A stretch of DNA of 64,000 bases from Rhodopirellula bahusiensis (GCF_002727185.1 NZ_NIZW01000003.1:217501-281500); one strand, 5' to 3'; shown: positions 18,793 to 28,038, counted from the stretch's first letter. Made by a program: numbers and translations. Notes: generated by a model not told the origin, from the letters alone.

Positions 18793-20816
18793 ATGGTGGT
18801 GGCATGAGTTGGATCCCAGCCTTGTCTGGAGTATGGCCGTGGGTGGTGCTGGCGTGCGTTCCGCTGGGAATCGTGTTGCTGTACTTCTTGAAGCTACGAC
18901 GTGAGCCGGTCGAAGTGCCGAGCACCTATTTGTGGTCTCGGACGATCGAAGATTTGCACGTCAACAGTTTGCTGCAACGACTACGCAATAGTCTGTTGTT
19001 GTTCCTGCAATTACTGGCGGTGTTGTTGGCTGCGTTTGCTTTGTTCCGACCGGGCATCCGAGGCGAAGCGAATTCGCTGGGCCGAATGGTGTTCTTGCTG
19101 GATACATCCGCCAGCATGCAGGCGCCGGCGGGAAGCGAGGATGGAGCAGGGCAGGGCGGTCGCAGTCGGTTCGAAGACGCTCGCCGACAAATTGGTGATC
19201 GCATCGACACGATGACCGATTCTGAGTCGGCAATGTTGGTGACGTTCAGCGATCGAGCCGAAGTGATGCAGGCATTCACGTCGGACCGCAATCGCTTGCG
19301 AGATGCGCTGGATCGTTGCGAAGTCACGAACCGGCCGACGGATATTCTGGGCGCGCTTCGGGCGGCGGATGGATTGGCCAATCCTCGCCGGACCAGCGAG
19401 ATCGGCGACGTGAACGACGTTCAAGTTGCTGATGCGATGCCCGCGGAGTTGATGCTCTACAGCGATGGCAACTTCGGCGACATCACTCAGTTCAGTTTGG
19501 GAAACTTGCAACCAACCTATGTTGCAATTGGATCCGATGAGGTTCGCAACTTGGCGATCGTTTCATTCTCGGCTCAGCGTGATTTGCAGAACCCTGATCA
19601 GATTCAAGTTTTCGCGACGGTGCTGAACACCGGCACCTCGGACGAGTCCACCGAAGCATCCTTGTACATCGATCAGAACTTGGTGGATGCGGCTTCGGTT
19701 GAATTGGAACCGGAGGCTCAAACGGGATTGTCGTTCACTATCGAATCCTCGGATGCGGTTGCGTTGAGGCTGCAGCTTGATAGCGACGATGATTTGAAGA
19801 TCGACAATGAAGCCTTTGCTGCGCTGACGCCCGCTGGATTGGTCTCGGTGTTGGTGGTCACGCCTGGCAACCGAGCCTTGGAGCTGGGGCTGACGACGCC
19901 GAAGTGCCAGCAGATCGCAACCTGCGAATTCGTGACGCCGGACTACATGGAAACGGAGGCGTATCAAAAGCGAGCGTCATCGGGACGCGACGACTTGATT
20001 ATCTTTGATCGATGCCGGCCAAAGGGGGCTCCCCCAACCAATACATTCACGATGGGCGAATTGCCCAACGACGATTGGAAGTGGAAGACGGAGGCGGGAG
20101 CGTTGACGTTGATCGACATTGACCGAACACATCCGGTTCTGCGTTATCTGGAAATGTATTCCTTGCTGGTGTTTTCGGGGCGAGCCGTCGAAGGTCCGGC
20201 TGGTGCTTTGACTTTGGTGGAATCGGACGTCGGTCCTGTGATGTCGATTGCTTCGCGGGATGGATACCAAGACTTGGTGTTGGGGTTTCCGCTCGTGAGT
20301 GAGGACGAATCGGGCGACATGCAGGCCAACACGAACTGGTACGCCGAGCGTTCATGGCCCGTGTTCATGTTCAACGTCTTGAGGAACCTGGCGGGAGCGG
20401 CTCAGTCGTCCGGGGCACCGAGTTACCAGCCCGGGCAAACCGTGATGGCTCGTTTGGAGAACGTCCTGGAACGGGTGGAGGTGGTGCGGACGGTGGAGCA
20501 GGGCAGGGCGGAGTCTTTGGGGAAGCAGCCAGTTGGTGTGGGAGGCGTGGTCGAAATTGTCGCGACGTCTCAGCCGGGGAACTACCAGTTGATCGCAGCG
20601 GAAACGGACCAGGTTGTGGATCGATTCGCAGTCAATTTGTTTGACGCTCGTGAGAGTCGTTTGGCGGCAAAACCTACCGTCGAATTGGGGTACGAATCGG
20701 TGGAGGCAACCGATGCCGGAATCGAAGTGCGCCGTGAATTTTGGCGACCACTGTTGATCGCGGTGTTGCTGTTGATGGCATTGGAGTGGTGGTTCTACAC
20801 GCGACGATTGGCGTAG
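18789..20816 (+). CDS. BatA/VWA-type membrane protein
   Basis: A 675-residue membrane protein. The start at 18789 overlaps the DUF58 stop (ATGA); ATG 18804 is also possible. The N-terminal BatA-like part has two membrane helices (VWPWVVLACVPLGIVLLYFL and SLLLFLQLLAVLLAAFALF) flanking VPSTYLWSRTIEDLHVNSLLQRLR. A VWA domain with MIDAS FLLDTSASMQAP follows, then a CARDB/Ig-like region (LQNPDQIQVFATVLNTG) and a last helix (LLIAVLLLMALEWWFY). This is the classical layout of the membrane partner of MoxR/DUF58 systems. The C-terminal half is probably outside the membrane. Confidence 0.87.
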   Translation: MNGGGMSWIPALSGVWPWVVLACVPLGIVLLYFLKLRREPVEVPSTYLWSRTIEDLHVNSLLQRLRNSLLLFLQLLAVLLAAFALFRPGIRGEANSLGRMVFLLDTSASMQAPAGSEDGAGQGGRSRFEDARRQIGDRIDTMTDSESAMLVTFSDRAEVMQAFTSDRNRLRDALDRCEVTNRPTDILGALRAADGLANPRRTSEIGDVNDVQVADAMPAELMLYSDGNFGDITQFSLGNLQPTYVAIGSDEVRNLAIVSFSAQRDLQNPDQIQVFATVLNTGTSDESTEASLYIDQNLVDAASVELEPEAQTGLSFTIESSDAVALRLQLDSDDDLKIDNEAFAALTPAGLVSVLVVTPGNRALELGLTTPKCQQIATCEFVTPDYMETEAYQKRASSGRDDLIIFDRCRPKGAPPTNTFTMGELPNDDWKWKTEAGALTLIDIDRTHPVLRYLEMYSLLVFSGRAVEGPAGALTLVESDVGPVMSIASRDGYQDLVLGFPLVSEDESGDMQANTNWYAERSWPVFMFNVLRNLAGAAQSSGAPSYQPGQTVMARLENVLERVEVVRTVEQGRAESLGKQPVGVGGVVEIVATSQPGNYQLIAAETDQVVDRFAVNLFDARESRLAAKPTVELGYESVEATDAGIEVRREFWRPLLIAVLLLMALEWWFYTRRLA

Positions 20817-20873
20817 GATTGACGGACCCCGATGATTCCATCGGCCTGTTTTTTCCACGTACATTGTTGTTAG

Positions 20874-22865
20874 ATGCCGAGTTTGCCCAGTCGCAGTCGT
20901 TTTGAAGCCTATCGCAAAGCGGTTCGCGATCGTCACAGTCAAAGCAATCAAGACACTTCAAAAGACCTGTCCAGCGGCCGCGGTGGGAACCCACACGGGG
21001 GCGGAGCTGGCGGAAAAAAGATTGGGACCCGAGACCGATCATTTCGCGAATTGTTTGTTGCCTTTTGGAAGCTGATTTCCGGGCAACGTGGTGCAATTCT
21101 GACAGCTTTGGCGTTGCTGACCGTCAGCATTGGGTTGCGACTGATACCGCCTTTGGGAACCAAGTTGGCGATCGATTCGGTGCTGACTCGGCCTCCGAAA
21201 CCGTTGCCGGAGTGGCTCGACACAATTCCCAACCTGACCGCCATTCTCGGCGACCCGATGGCGTCTCCGATGCGAGTGTTGATCGCGATCGGTTTGATCG
21301 TGACGGTACTGACCGCGATTGGGACCGCAGTGAATTTGGTGGGGCGTTGGATCGCGACCAAAGCGGTCAACAAAACGCAAGTGTCCATCCGAGCGACTGT
21401 CTTTGATCATGCGGTCCACTTGCCGCTGCATCACGTGCACTCGATGAAGAGCGGTGGCGTGGCAAGCCTCATACGCGAGGACGCCGGCGGCGTTGCCGAT
21501 CTGATTTTCAGCATGCTTTACAACCCTTGGCGGGCGATCGTGCAGTTCATCGGCAGCTTGATCATCCTGATGCTGGTGGATTGGAAGCTGATGCTCGGCG
21601 GAATGTTTCTTTTGCCCACCGTTTGGTTGACCCACCGAACGTACATCAACCGCATCCGGCCTCTTTTTCGAGATGTCCGGAAACAGCGTCAAAAGATCGA
21701 CAGCGGAGCAACGGAAACCTTTGGCGGTATTCGTGTCGTCCGAACGTTTTCACGATCTCGCAGTGAGTCGAGCCGCTACGTTCGGGAAGGTGACTTCTTG
21801 GTCCGTCAGCAGTTGTTCACTTGGTGGTGGATGCGAACCATCGAGACGATTTGGGAAGTGTTGATTCCGCTCGCTTCAACTGGCTTGCTGCTCTACGGAG
21901 GTTATCAAATCATCGAGGGAAACCTGACACTCGGTGACCTAATGATGTTCTTGGTTTACCTGACCATGTTGTTGGACCCACTGGCGACCATTGCAGGAAG
22001 TGCGGTGGCGTTCCAGAACAATCTGGCTGGACTGGATCGAGTTCTCGACGTGTTGGACGTGGAAGAAGAGTTGCCTAGTCGTGAAGGAGCGATCACGTTG
22101 CCTTCTCGTCAGCGAGTCGGTGACCTGTCGATTCAGAACGTTTCGTTCCAGTATCCGGGGACTGAGACGCCGGTGCTGAAGGAGGTCAGTTTTGAAGTGG
22201 CGTCGGGGCAAACGGTTGCGTTGGTGGGACGCAGCGGAGCGGGCAAGACGACGCTGACTAACTTGATCGCGCGGTTCTACGACCCTAACGAAGGAACAAT
22301 TAGTTTCAACGGTCGGGACTTGCGTGATATTCAATTGTCGAGCTATCGATCGTTGCTTGGGATTGTGGAACAGGATGTGTTTTTGTTCGACGGATCAATC
22401 CACGAGAACATCGCCTACGCTCGTCGGCGTGCGTCTCGCGACGATGTGATTTCGGCGGCAAGTGCGGCGGCCGCGGATGAGTTCATTCGCAAGTTCCCCG
22501 AAGGCTACGACACCGTGATCGGAGAACGCGGTGTCAAATTGTCGGGCGGTCAGCGTCAGAGATTGGCGATCGCTCGGGCGATCTTGGCTGATCCTCAGAT
22601 CCTGATTTTGGATGAGGCGACCAGCAACTTGGACAGTGAAAGCGAACGGTTGATTCAAGACAGCCTCAGCGAATTGCTGCAGGACCGGACCGCGTTTGTG
22701 ATCGCTCACCGATTGAGCACGATCATGAACGCGGACAAGATTGTGGTCTTGGAAGATGGGGAAGTGCTTGAGATTGGAACGCACGATGAATTGGTCTCAC
22801 GCGGCGGGCGATATCGCGACATGGTGATGCTGCAAATGGACCAAGGCATGCAAACGAGTCGGTGA
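20874..22865 (+). CDS. MsbA-like ABC exporter (fused membrane and ATPase domains)
   Basis: A 663-residue half-transporter. A polar, glycine-rich leader of about 55 residues precedes six membrane helices (first: AILTALALLTVSIGLRLI). The nucleotide-binding domain starts near residue 415 and has Walker A GRSGAGKTT, the signature LSGGQRQRLAIARAI, Walker B ILILDEATS and the switch histidine in IAHRLST. It should act as a homodimer exporting a lipid, peptide or other hydrophobic compound; the substrate cannot be inferred. The gene follows the BatA-like gene by 57 bases and precedes the sensor kinase by 93, so it may belong to the same transcript. Confidence 0.92.
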   Translation: MPSLPSRSRFEAYRKAVRDRHSQSNQDTSKDLSSGRGGNPHGGGAGGKKIGTRDRSFRELFVAFWKLISGQRGAILTALALLTVSIGLRLIPPLGTKLAIDSVLTRPPKPLPEWLDTIPNLTAILGDPMASPMRVLIAIGLIVTVLTAIGTAVNLVGRWIATKAVNKTQVSIRATVFDHAVHLPLHHVHSMKSGGVASLIREDAGGVADLIFSMLYNPWRAIVQFIGSLIILMLVDWKLMLGGMFLLPTVWLTHRTYINRIRPLFRDVRKQRQKIDSGATETFGGIRVVRTFSRSRSESSRYVREGDFLVRQQLFTWWWMRTIETIWEVLIPLASTGLLLYGGYQIIEGNLTLGDLMMFLVYLTMLLDPLATIAGSAVAFQNNLAGLDRVLDVLDVEEELPSREGAITLPSRQRVGDLSIQNVSFQYPGTETPVLKEVSFEVASGQTVALVGRSGAGKTTLTNLIARFYDPNEGTISFNGRDLRDIQLSSYRSLLGIVEQDVFLFDGSIHENIAYARRRASRDDVISAASAAAADEFIRKFPEGYDTVIGERGVKLSGGQRQRLAIARAILADPQILILDEATSNLDSESERLIQDSLSELLQDRTAFVIAHRLSTIMNADKIVVLEDGEVLEIGTHDELVSRGGRYRDMVMLQMDQGMQTSR

Positions 22866-22958
22866 GACAGGACTCGCGTGATCGCTTATCATTCGCGGTT
22901 AGCGTCCTGGCTTGCAATCAGCGATGCGTTCCACGTGTCGCGAGTGTTTTGATAGCAG

Positions 22959-25163
22959 ATGACGAATTCGACCTCACAACCGCTTTTTGGTCGAATGATC
23001 AATCTTCTGCGTGACTTTGCGGTGACTCGCAGTTCCGCATTGGCATGGTGCATTCTTGCCATTTCGCTGACCGTGACAGCCATCGCTTGGTTTTTGTCGA
23101 GCCAGTACATTCGTGATCGAGCGTCGGACCGCTTTCTGTTTCGCGTGAGTGAAATGGAAGTCTCGATCGAGCAACGGATGTTGGAATACGAACAGGTGCT
23201 TCGCGGCGGCGTTGGATTGATGGAAGCATCCAACAACGTCTCGCGAGCCGAGTGGCGGACCTACTTTGAGAACTCTCGTTTCCAGGAGTACTACCCTGGT
23301 ATTCAAGGAGTTGGATTCAGTCGGGTTGTGAAGGCGGATGAAAAAGATGCATTTGTCGAAGCCGTTCGCGCCGAGGGTTTTCCCGAGTTTGACATCCGGC
23401 CCGCCGGTGAACGCGATGTCTACACAGCGATCGTTTATCTCGAACCGTTCGATTGGCGGAATCAGCGGGCCTTCGGATTCGATATGTACTCCGAGGCGAC
23501 TCGGCGAGCGGCAATGGACGCGGCGGTTGCATCGGGCGAACCCACCATTTCAGGCGTTGTCAAATTGGTGCAGGAAACCGAGGACGATGTCCAACAAGGT
23601 TTCTTGCTGTACTTGCCGGTCTTTGAAAACGGCGAAACGGTTGAGGGGAAAGATCAACGATTGGCATCGGTTGTTGGCTTTGTGTACGCGCCCTTTCGAA
23701 CTCGAGATTTGATGGTCGGGATTCGGAAATCGAATTTGCCGGACATCGATTTCAAGATCTACGATGGTGAGAGCGAGTCGACTGCCAACTTGCTCTACAG
23801 CAGTCACCTCCCGATGTTGAGGCCGGCCAGCGAGGGCGATGCAGATTTTGTGCTGACGAAGCAGCTCCATCTTCGCGGACGCGATTGGACAATCCATTTT
23901 GAATCCCAGCCCGATTTTATCAGTGGTGGCGAATCGGCAATTAGCTTGGCAGTCGCGTTTATCGGGCTGCTGGTGGATGTGTTGCTGTTTTTGGTGATTG
24001 GATCGATCGGGCGTCAACAGCGGCAAGCGGAACGAATTGCCGAACAGATGACCAGCGAGTTTCGCAAAGCCCAGAAACAGTTCCAAGCCGTCTGCGACAC
24101 CGCTCATGATCCGATCGTGTTGTTGGATCAATCACGCCAGGTGGTCTATGGGAATCCGTCGACGATGGATGCCTTTGGGTTCTCTGAAAATGAGTTGGTT
24201 GGCACCTCAGCGAGTTGTCTGTTTGAAGGGTCACTTCGAACCGACGAGTCCGCTTCGTCATCGATCACGGACGACGAACTGCTTTGCATTCGAAAAGACG
24301 GGGCGACCTTTCCTGCGCGAATTTCGATCTCTTATTGGCATGATGGCGAACAACAACTTGCGGCGATCATCGTCCGTGATGTAACCGAGCAGCGGCGCGT
24401 TGATGCGTTGATACGACAGCAAATCGCCGAATTGAGCCGAAGCAATCGGGATCTGGATGCGTTTGCCTATGTCGCTTCGCATGACTTGCGGTCCCCACTT
24501 CGAAACATCAAGCATCTGGCTGATTGGGTGACGGAGGACACCGGGGATCAGTTACCCGTTGAGAGCGCAGAACACCTGAAGACATTGAAGCAGTGCATCG
24601 ATCGGATGGAGCAACTGCTGGATGATCTGCTTCAGTATTCTCGCGCCGGGCGAGTTCATGATCGATTGACTCAGGTCAACACAAATGAGCTGGTAACAAG
24701 GATCTTCGGGATGCTGGCAAAGCCAGATGCCATGCAAGTTTGCATTGATGGGGAACTGCCGACGCTATTGACTCTGAAAGCACCACTGGAAACGTGTCTG
24801 CGGAACTTGATCAACAACGCGATCAAACACCATGACCGCGCAGACGGGAGAGTATGCGTTTCGGCGGTTGATCACGGCGAGTTGATTCAGTTCATTGTCG
24901 AAGACGACGGACCGGGAATCGCCTCGCGTTTTCAGAAGAAGGTGTTCGAAATCTTTCGTACCGTTGCTCCCAATGCGGACTGGAAAAACTCGAGTGGCAT
25001 GGGATTGTCGATCATTAAAAAGACCGTCGAAACCTACGGTGGAAAGATCGAGTTGCAATCTGAATTGGGGCAGGGCACTAGGTTCATCCTGCATTGGCCA
25101 AGAGAGATCGTGATGCCACTCGAAAGCGTCGAGTCACCTGTGTCAGCCGAGTCTGAAGGATAA
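22959..25163 (+). CDS. CHASE-PAS hybrid sensor histidine kinase
   Basis: A 734-residue membrane kinase. A first helix (about 28-47) and a second (about 325-350, LAVAFIGLLVDVLLFLVIG) bracket a CHASE ligand-binding domain with the typical YFENSRFQEYYPGIQGVGFS and DMYSEATRRAAMDAA segments. A cytoplasmic PAS domain follows (about 375-485), then HisKA with H508 in SHDLRSPLRN, and HATPase with NLINNAIKHHD, DDGPGI and GMGLSI. This HisKA subtype is common in phytochrome-like and CHASE kinases. No receiver domain is fused and no response regulator lies beside it, so its partner is elsewhere. CHASE domains bind small diffusible signals; which one is unknown. Confidence 0.92.
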   Translation: MTNSTSQPLFGRMINLLRDFAVTRSSALAWCILAISLTVTAIAWFLSSQYIRDRASDRFLFRVSEMEVSIEQRMLEYEQVLRGGVGLMEASNNVSRAEWRTYFENSRFQEYYPGIQGVGFSRVVKADEKDAFVEAVRAEGFPEFDIRPAGERDVYTAIVYLEPFDWRNQRAFGFDMYSEATRRAAMDAAVASGEPTISGVVKLVQETEDDVQQGFLLYLPVFENGETVEGKDQRLASVVGFVYAPFRTRDLMVGIRKSNLPDIDFKIYDGESESTANLLYSSHLPMLRPASEGDADFVLTKQLHLRGRDWTIHFESQPDFISGGESAISLAVAFIGLLVDVLLFLVIGSIGRQQRQAERIAEQMTSEFRKAQKQFQAVCDTAHDPIVLLDQSRQVVYGNPSTMDAFGFSENELVGTSASCLFEGSLRTDESASSSITDDELLCIRKDGATFPARISISYWHDGEQQLAAIIVRDVTEQRRVDALIRQQIAELSRSNRDLDAFAYVASHDLRSPLRNIKHLADWVTEDTGDQLPVESAEHLKTLKQCIDRMEQLLDDLLQYSRAGRVHDRLTQVNTNELVTRIFGMLAKPDAMQVCIDGELPTLLTLKAPLETCLRNLINNAIKHHDRADGRVCVSAVDHGELIQFIVEDDGPGIASRFQKKVFEIFRTVAPNADWKNSSGMGLSIIKKTVETYGGKIELQSELGQGTRFILHWPREIVMPLESVESPVSAESEG

Positions 25164-25591
25164 GTCTGACCGAAATGAAAGGTTCGGCTTTGCGGAGATG
25201 AAGGTTCGGCGAAAAAGATTGGTTCAATGGGGATTTGGGTAGTGTGATCGTTCGAGTCTCTGTAGCTTGCCGCGGAAACGACTTCGATGCATCCACTTCG
25301 TGGCCGTGCCAATGAACCAGGTTCTTTCGCTCTAGGGTCGTTAACAGTGATGCTCCTTGCGTGCTTGCGTTCAATCAAAACCGTTTGCGTTCCCGAAGTC
25401 GCATGATGTCATGAACGCTGGGGCACTGTGAGTTTTGGCGATCGGCGACCGCCATGCACGGTCCCAATCAAACTCAGGCAACTTCGGCCGTGACCTGACG
25501 CTCGCTTGAAGGCATGTTGATCTCGTCGTGTTTGGGTCTGTGACAGACTGATGAAATTGACCTACGTCACCTTTGTGAGACTCAAGAAAAA
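25164..25591. other. Non-coding stretch, 428 bases
   Basis: No convincing gene, RNA or repeat seen. The short reading frames here lack family features and start signals. A shift to more A/T-rich sequence is visible towards the right end, where the accessory region begins. It probably contains the promoter of the exported-protein gene at 25592. Confidence 0.5.
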
Positions 25592-26824
25592 ATGCTTTGC
25601 TGCAATTTGAATCTCCCAAACCATCTTTGGGCGAAATGCGTTCGCTGCGTCAACGTTGGCTTCAATGGGCGGCTTCGACTCAGTTGCGGTATATGCGTCA
25701 TCGTGTTCTTCGCAGTGTTGACCGTTGGCAATCATTCCTATGCCGTTGAAGAACACCGTTCAATACCTGAGCGTTTTGAGCGTGCGAAAATTCTTCTCGA
25801 CCGTCGCGTGGAAATTGGCTTGGTATCGCCAGCGGCAGTGACCGCCTGGGCGAGGTTGGCAACTGAATCCGAGAAGTTTGGAAGGCTGTTTTCGTTGCAC
25901 GAGTTCGCCAGTTTTTTGAGCGAAACTTCGTCCGAGCTAGACGCGGAAGATTATGGTTGTATCCAATCTCTCTATCTTTCCTTGCAAGACGTCCCTTTGA
26001 AATGGGCGGAGGTGGTCGAGGAACATTCCAAAAGAGGAGAGGTCGCTCAGCCAGCAAGCTACAAGTTCAAAGTCACTTACAGCGAGTTTCCATCTATCAC
26101 GCATCTTCAGGCCTTTCACGATGGAAAAAACTGCTCTCTTGCAATAACAAAGTATGTCAATGATGAGCCTGCTCTATATGGAACCATGGCTACGGACGGG
26201 GAGAGGTTGATGAGGTTCCAACGTGAAGGCTATCGCTGCAATGAGCCTATTGGGATTCCTTCCGTGATTTGGCGTGCAGATATAACTGCTTTTCAAGGGT
26301 ATCAGGAGGCTATACGGACGGATGACCCATTGCTCCAGTACTATCCCGACAGGTTTCAGTCAGTTTACGGCATCTGTGGCATGGTAGAACCGATTGCAGA
26401 AATTGCAGACGCTTCGGGAATATGGGAAGAGACCGCTGATTTCAATGGGAAGACTGTGTTTTTTTGTGGGACACCGTTCACGTATGTCGCATTCGACACC
26501 AAGACTGGCGATCTGCTTGCGTATTTCCAGGGGGAATACTCGTTCTCGAACGGAAGCCTCTGCACTGTTGAATCCTCGGGTCGCAACAGCGTTGTCTTCA
26601 AGTCGCATGAGTTGTTTGATAAAGTCGGTCGGCTTCCAACATCGACGGTGATTAGCACAGGAACGAGCGTCACAACAGTGAAGTTGCTCAGTATCTCGCA
26701 AGCACCCGCGGCTGACGACGGCATTGTTGAAGAGTCGATTCCTCTCAACGCCTACGTATTGGACCGCATCAATGAGGTCAAATATGTCAACTCTGGCGAA
26801 GAAAAGAAGCCGGCGGGCAATTAA
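25592..26824 (+). CDS. Exported protein of unknown function, possibly 3'-truncated
   Basis: A 410-residue protein I do not recognise. A hydrophobic segment near residues 30-46 (LSCGICVIVFFAVLTVG) followed by NHSYAVEE suggests export, with an unusually long N-region before it; a start further in is possible. The body is cysteine-containing and mixed alpha/beta, without repeats or a catalytic motif I can name. It is more A/T-rich than its neighbours. The last nine codons and the stop lie in DNA (26801-26838) that looks like a worn copy of the left end of the RAYT-derived element 45 bases further on, so the present C-terminus may be element-derived and the original gene longer. A fragmentary toxin gene lies downstream. 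Confidence 0.6.
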   Translation: MLCCNLNLPNHLWAKCVRCVNVGFNGRLRLSCGICVIVFFAVLTVGNHSYAVEEHRSIPERFERAKILLDRRVEIGLVSPAAVTAWARLATESEKFGRLFSLHEFASFLSETSSELDAEDYGCIQSLYLSLQDVPLKWAEVVEEHSKRGEVAQPASYKFKVTYSEFPSITHLQAFHDGKNCSLAITKYVNDEPALYGTMATDGERLMRFQREGYRCNEPIGIPSVIWRADITAFQGYQEAIRTDDPLLQYYPDRFQSVYGICGMVEPIAEIADASGIWEETADFNGKTVFFCGTPFTYVAFDTKTGDLLAYFQGEYSFSNGSLCTVESSGRNSVVFKSHELFDKVGRLPTSTVISTGTSVTTVKLLSISQAPAADDGIVEESIPLNAYVLDRINEVKYVNSGEEKKPAGN

Positions 26825-26838
26825 GTGCGTTTGGTCGA
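26801..26838. repeat. Degenerate copy of the element left end
   Basis: 38 bases that align without gaps to 26846-26883, the left end of the deleted RAYT-type element; by eye 31 of 38 positions agree, the last 15 almost perfectly. The copies lie in direct orientation 45 bases apart. This one forms the last codons and the stop of the upstream exported-protein gene. Confidence 0.7.
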
Positions 26839-26844
26839 ACCACA

Positions 26845-27119
26845 CGAAAAGGGGACGGGGGTCAATTAGGTGCGTTTGGTCGACTTGGGCCTTCCTCGTG
26901 ATCGGAGTGTTGACCACAGGTCGTGTTTGTCAGCGAGTTTTTCGACCCATTCGATGTCGCGAAGGGGCGGCCTCGCTGGACGCTCGTTCGAATCATCCCG
27001 ATCTCCTTGTCGCTGAGTGCTTGATTGACCCGCTTACTTCAGCTTGCCGTGCCACGGATTGGCCAGGTCGACAAGAGTTTTGCATCTCGGTCTATGCTGA
27101 AAAGACCCCCGTCCCCTTT
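26845..27119 (-). mobile_element. Internally deleted, MITE-like derivative of a RAYT element
   Basis: A 275-base element. Its left end is the 19-base CGAAAAGGGGACGGGGGTC at 26845-26863, identical to the left end of the complete element at 28039. Its right end GACCCCCGTCCCCTTT at 27104-27119 is the inverted copy, 16 bases before a mismatch. About 247 bases on the left match the complete element with roughly 11 differences including one single-base gap; the match stops near 27092 and jumps to the right end, so about 500 bases of the transposase gene are missing. Retention of both ends with loss of the middle is the signature of a non-autonomous derivative that could be mobilised in trans. Confidence 0.8.
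26866..27095 (-). pseudogene. RAYT transposase fragment (3' end only)
   Basis: The last 75 or so codons of a REP-associated tyrosine transposase, nearly identical to the C-terminus of the complete copy at 28060-28743 and ending with the same TAA at 26866-26868. One base missing near 26958 (GTCGC-GAAGG against GTCGCCGAAAGG) breaks the frame. The catalytic HxH and tyrosine segments are absent because the upstream half of the gene is deleted. It cannot encode an active enzyme. Confidence 0.8.
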
Positions 27120-27121
27120 GC

Positions 27122-27280
27122 GGGGCCCCGAAAGGCAGCACGCGACTGGATGTTCTTGACACTCTTACTGGCGACGTTTGGGACTACAAATTTGGCGTGA
27201 CGCCAATGTCCCAGAGTCAAATTAATCGCATCTTTCAGCATGGGCCGGGGATCAATTCTGTTATCCCTCTTTACAAATGA
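27122..27280 (+). pseudogene. C-terminal tail of a polymorphic nuclease toxin
   Basis: About 52 codons in one frame read GAPKGSTRLDVLDTLTGD, then VWDYKFGVTPMSQSQINRI, then FQHGPGINSVIPLYK and a TGA. This is the pattern of restriction-endonuclease-fold toxin tips at the ends of RHS/polymorphic toxins: an R-x-D-V aspartate, then a D-Y-K triad with basic residue, then a helix opening MSQSQI and a closing HGPG turn. Upstream the frame runs into the right end of the deleted element and stops at 27098, so the delivery part and N-terminal toxin part are gone. The stop overlaps the start of the next gene as ATGA, the arrangement expected for a toxin followed by its immunity gene. The exact toxin family is not verified. 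Confidence 0.65.
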
Positions 27281-27975
27281 AACTCACTGCAAAAGTTGAA
27301 AAGTTGATAACTAACGATTGGCATAGCCTGCTACCAAAGTTGTCGATTTACAAGCCGCGGCACCTCCTCCGACGAGCTGGGCCGTTGTTGGTGGGAGTCT
27401 GTTTAGATCGTGACTCCGGTGGTGACAGGTACAAACCGTGTTTTCATTGTCACTTTCTTGGAAAGGAATTTCCCGTCGTGTCACTGACGCTTTGCTCTCA
27501 ACTTAGGAGTGCAGCAGGCGGCCCAGATTACGTTGAGGTGAAATACCATCGGGAGAAATTTGAAGACGCAGCTCGTAGATTGCATGCGCAATCGCCACTT
27601 CCTTTGGATGATAGCCCAATCGAACTTGGAGCAGTTGTCGAGGCTTATCACCTGCATATGACAACGCCGCTTGGAAGCCGTCAAAGAGCGATCCTCTCAT
27701 CAGACGTCATTGGGCTATTGGTTCTTTGCGACCAGAGTGAAGCAGCTGAGGCCGAACTTGAGCGGACACTCCGAGAGGAAAACGAATCTATATTCCAGAC
27801 CTTTGGTGGCAAGAATGAATTTCGGGAAAAAATGATCAGGTGTATCAACGATCCAGCGAAACTCACGAAAATTGTGGAGTTGCAAATCCAAGAACTCGAC
27901 GTTGCGGACATCTGTCATTCAATGATCAATTGCGAAATGCCCGCATTGCGACGCAGTCGAAGCGAGGTGAAGTAA
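27277..27975 (+). CDS. Candidate orphan immunity protein
   Basis: A 232-residue soluble protein that I do not recognise by family. No signal peptide or membrane segment is visible. The second half is strongly helical and charged (SEAAEAELERTLREENESIF and KLTKIVELQIQELDVADI), common in immunity proteins. The ATG overlaps the stop of the toxin-tail frame as ATGA, and codon usage is A/T-richer than in the flanking core genes. Position and overlap are the only grounds for the immunity call; the protein itself gives no function. It lies between the two RAYT-type elements, 59 bases before the complete one. Confidence 0.5.
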   Translation: MKLTAKVEKLITNDWHSLLPKLSIYKPRHLLRRAGPLLVGVCLDRDSGGDRYKPCFHCHFLGKEFPVVSLTLCSQLRSAAGGPDYVEVKYHREKFEDAARRLHAQSPLPLDDSPIELGAVVEAYHLHMTTPLGSRQRAILSSDVIGLLVLCDQSEAAEAELERTLREENESIFQTFGGKNEFREKMIRCINDPAKLTKIVELQIQELDVADICHSMINCEMPALRRSRSEVK

Positions 27976-28038
27976 ACGTTACACGTAAAGAAAACGAGGA
28001 CGAGGAAAAGCACTGTCATGGCTGTATTCGCAAGCACA

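Noticed and set aside
25240-25270. GTTCGAGTC resembling a tRNA T-arm
   Set aside because: No matching acceptor, D or anticodon arms around it.
26724-27200. 158-codon plus-strand frame spanning the deleted element
   Set aside because: A chimera of the upstream gene's end, antisense transposase DNA and the toxin tail in another frame.
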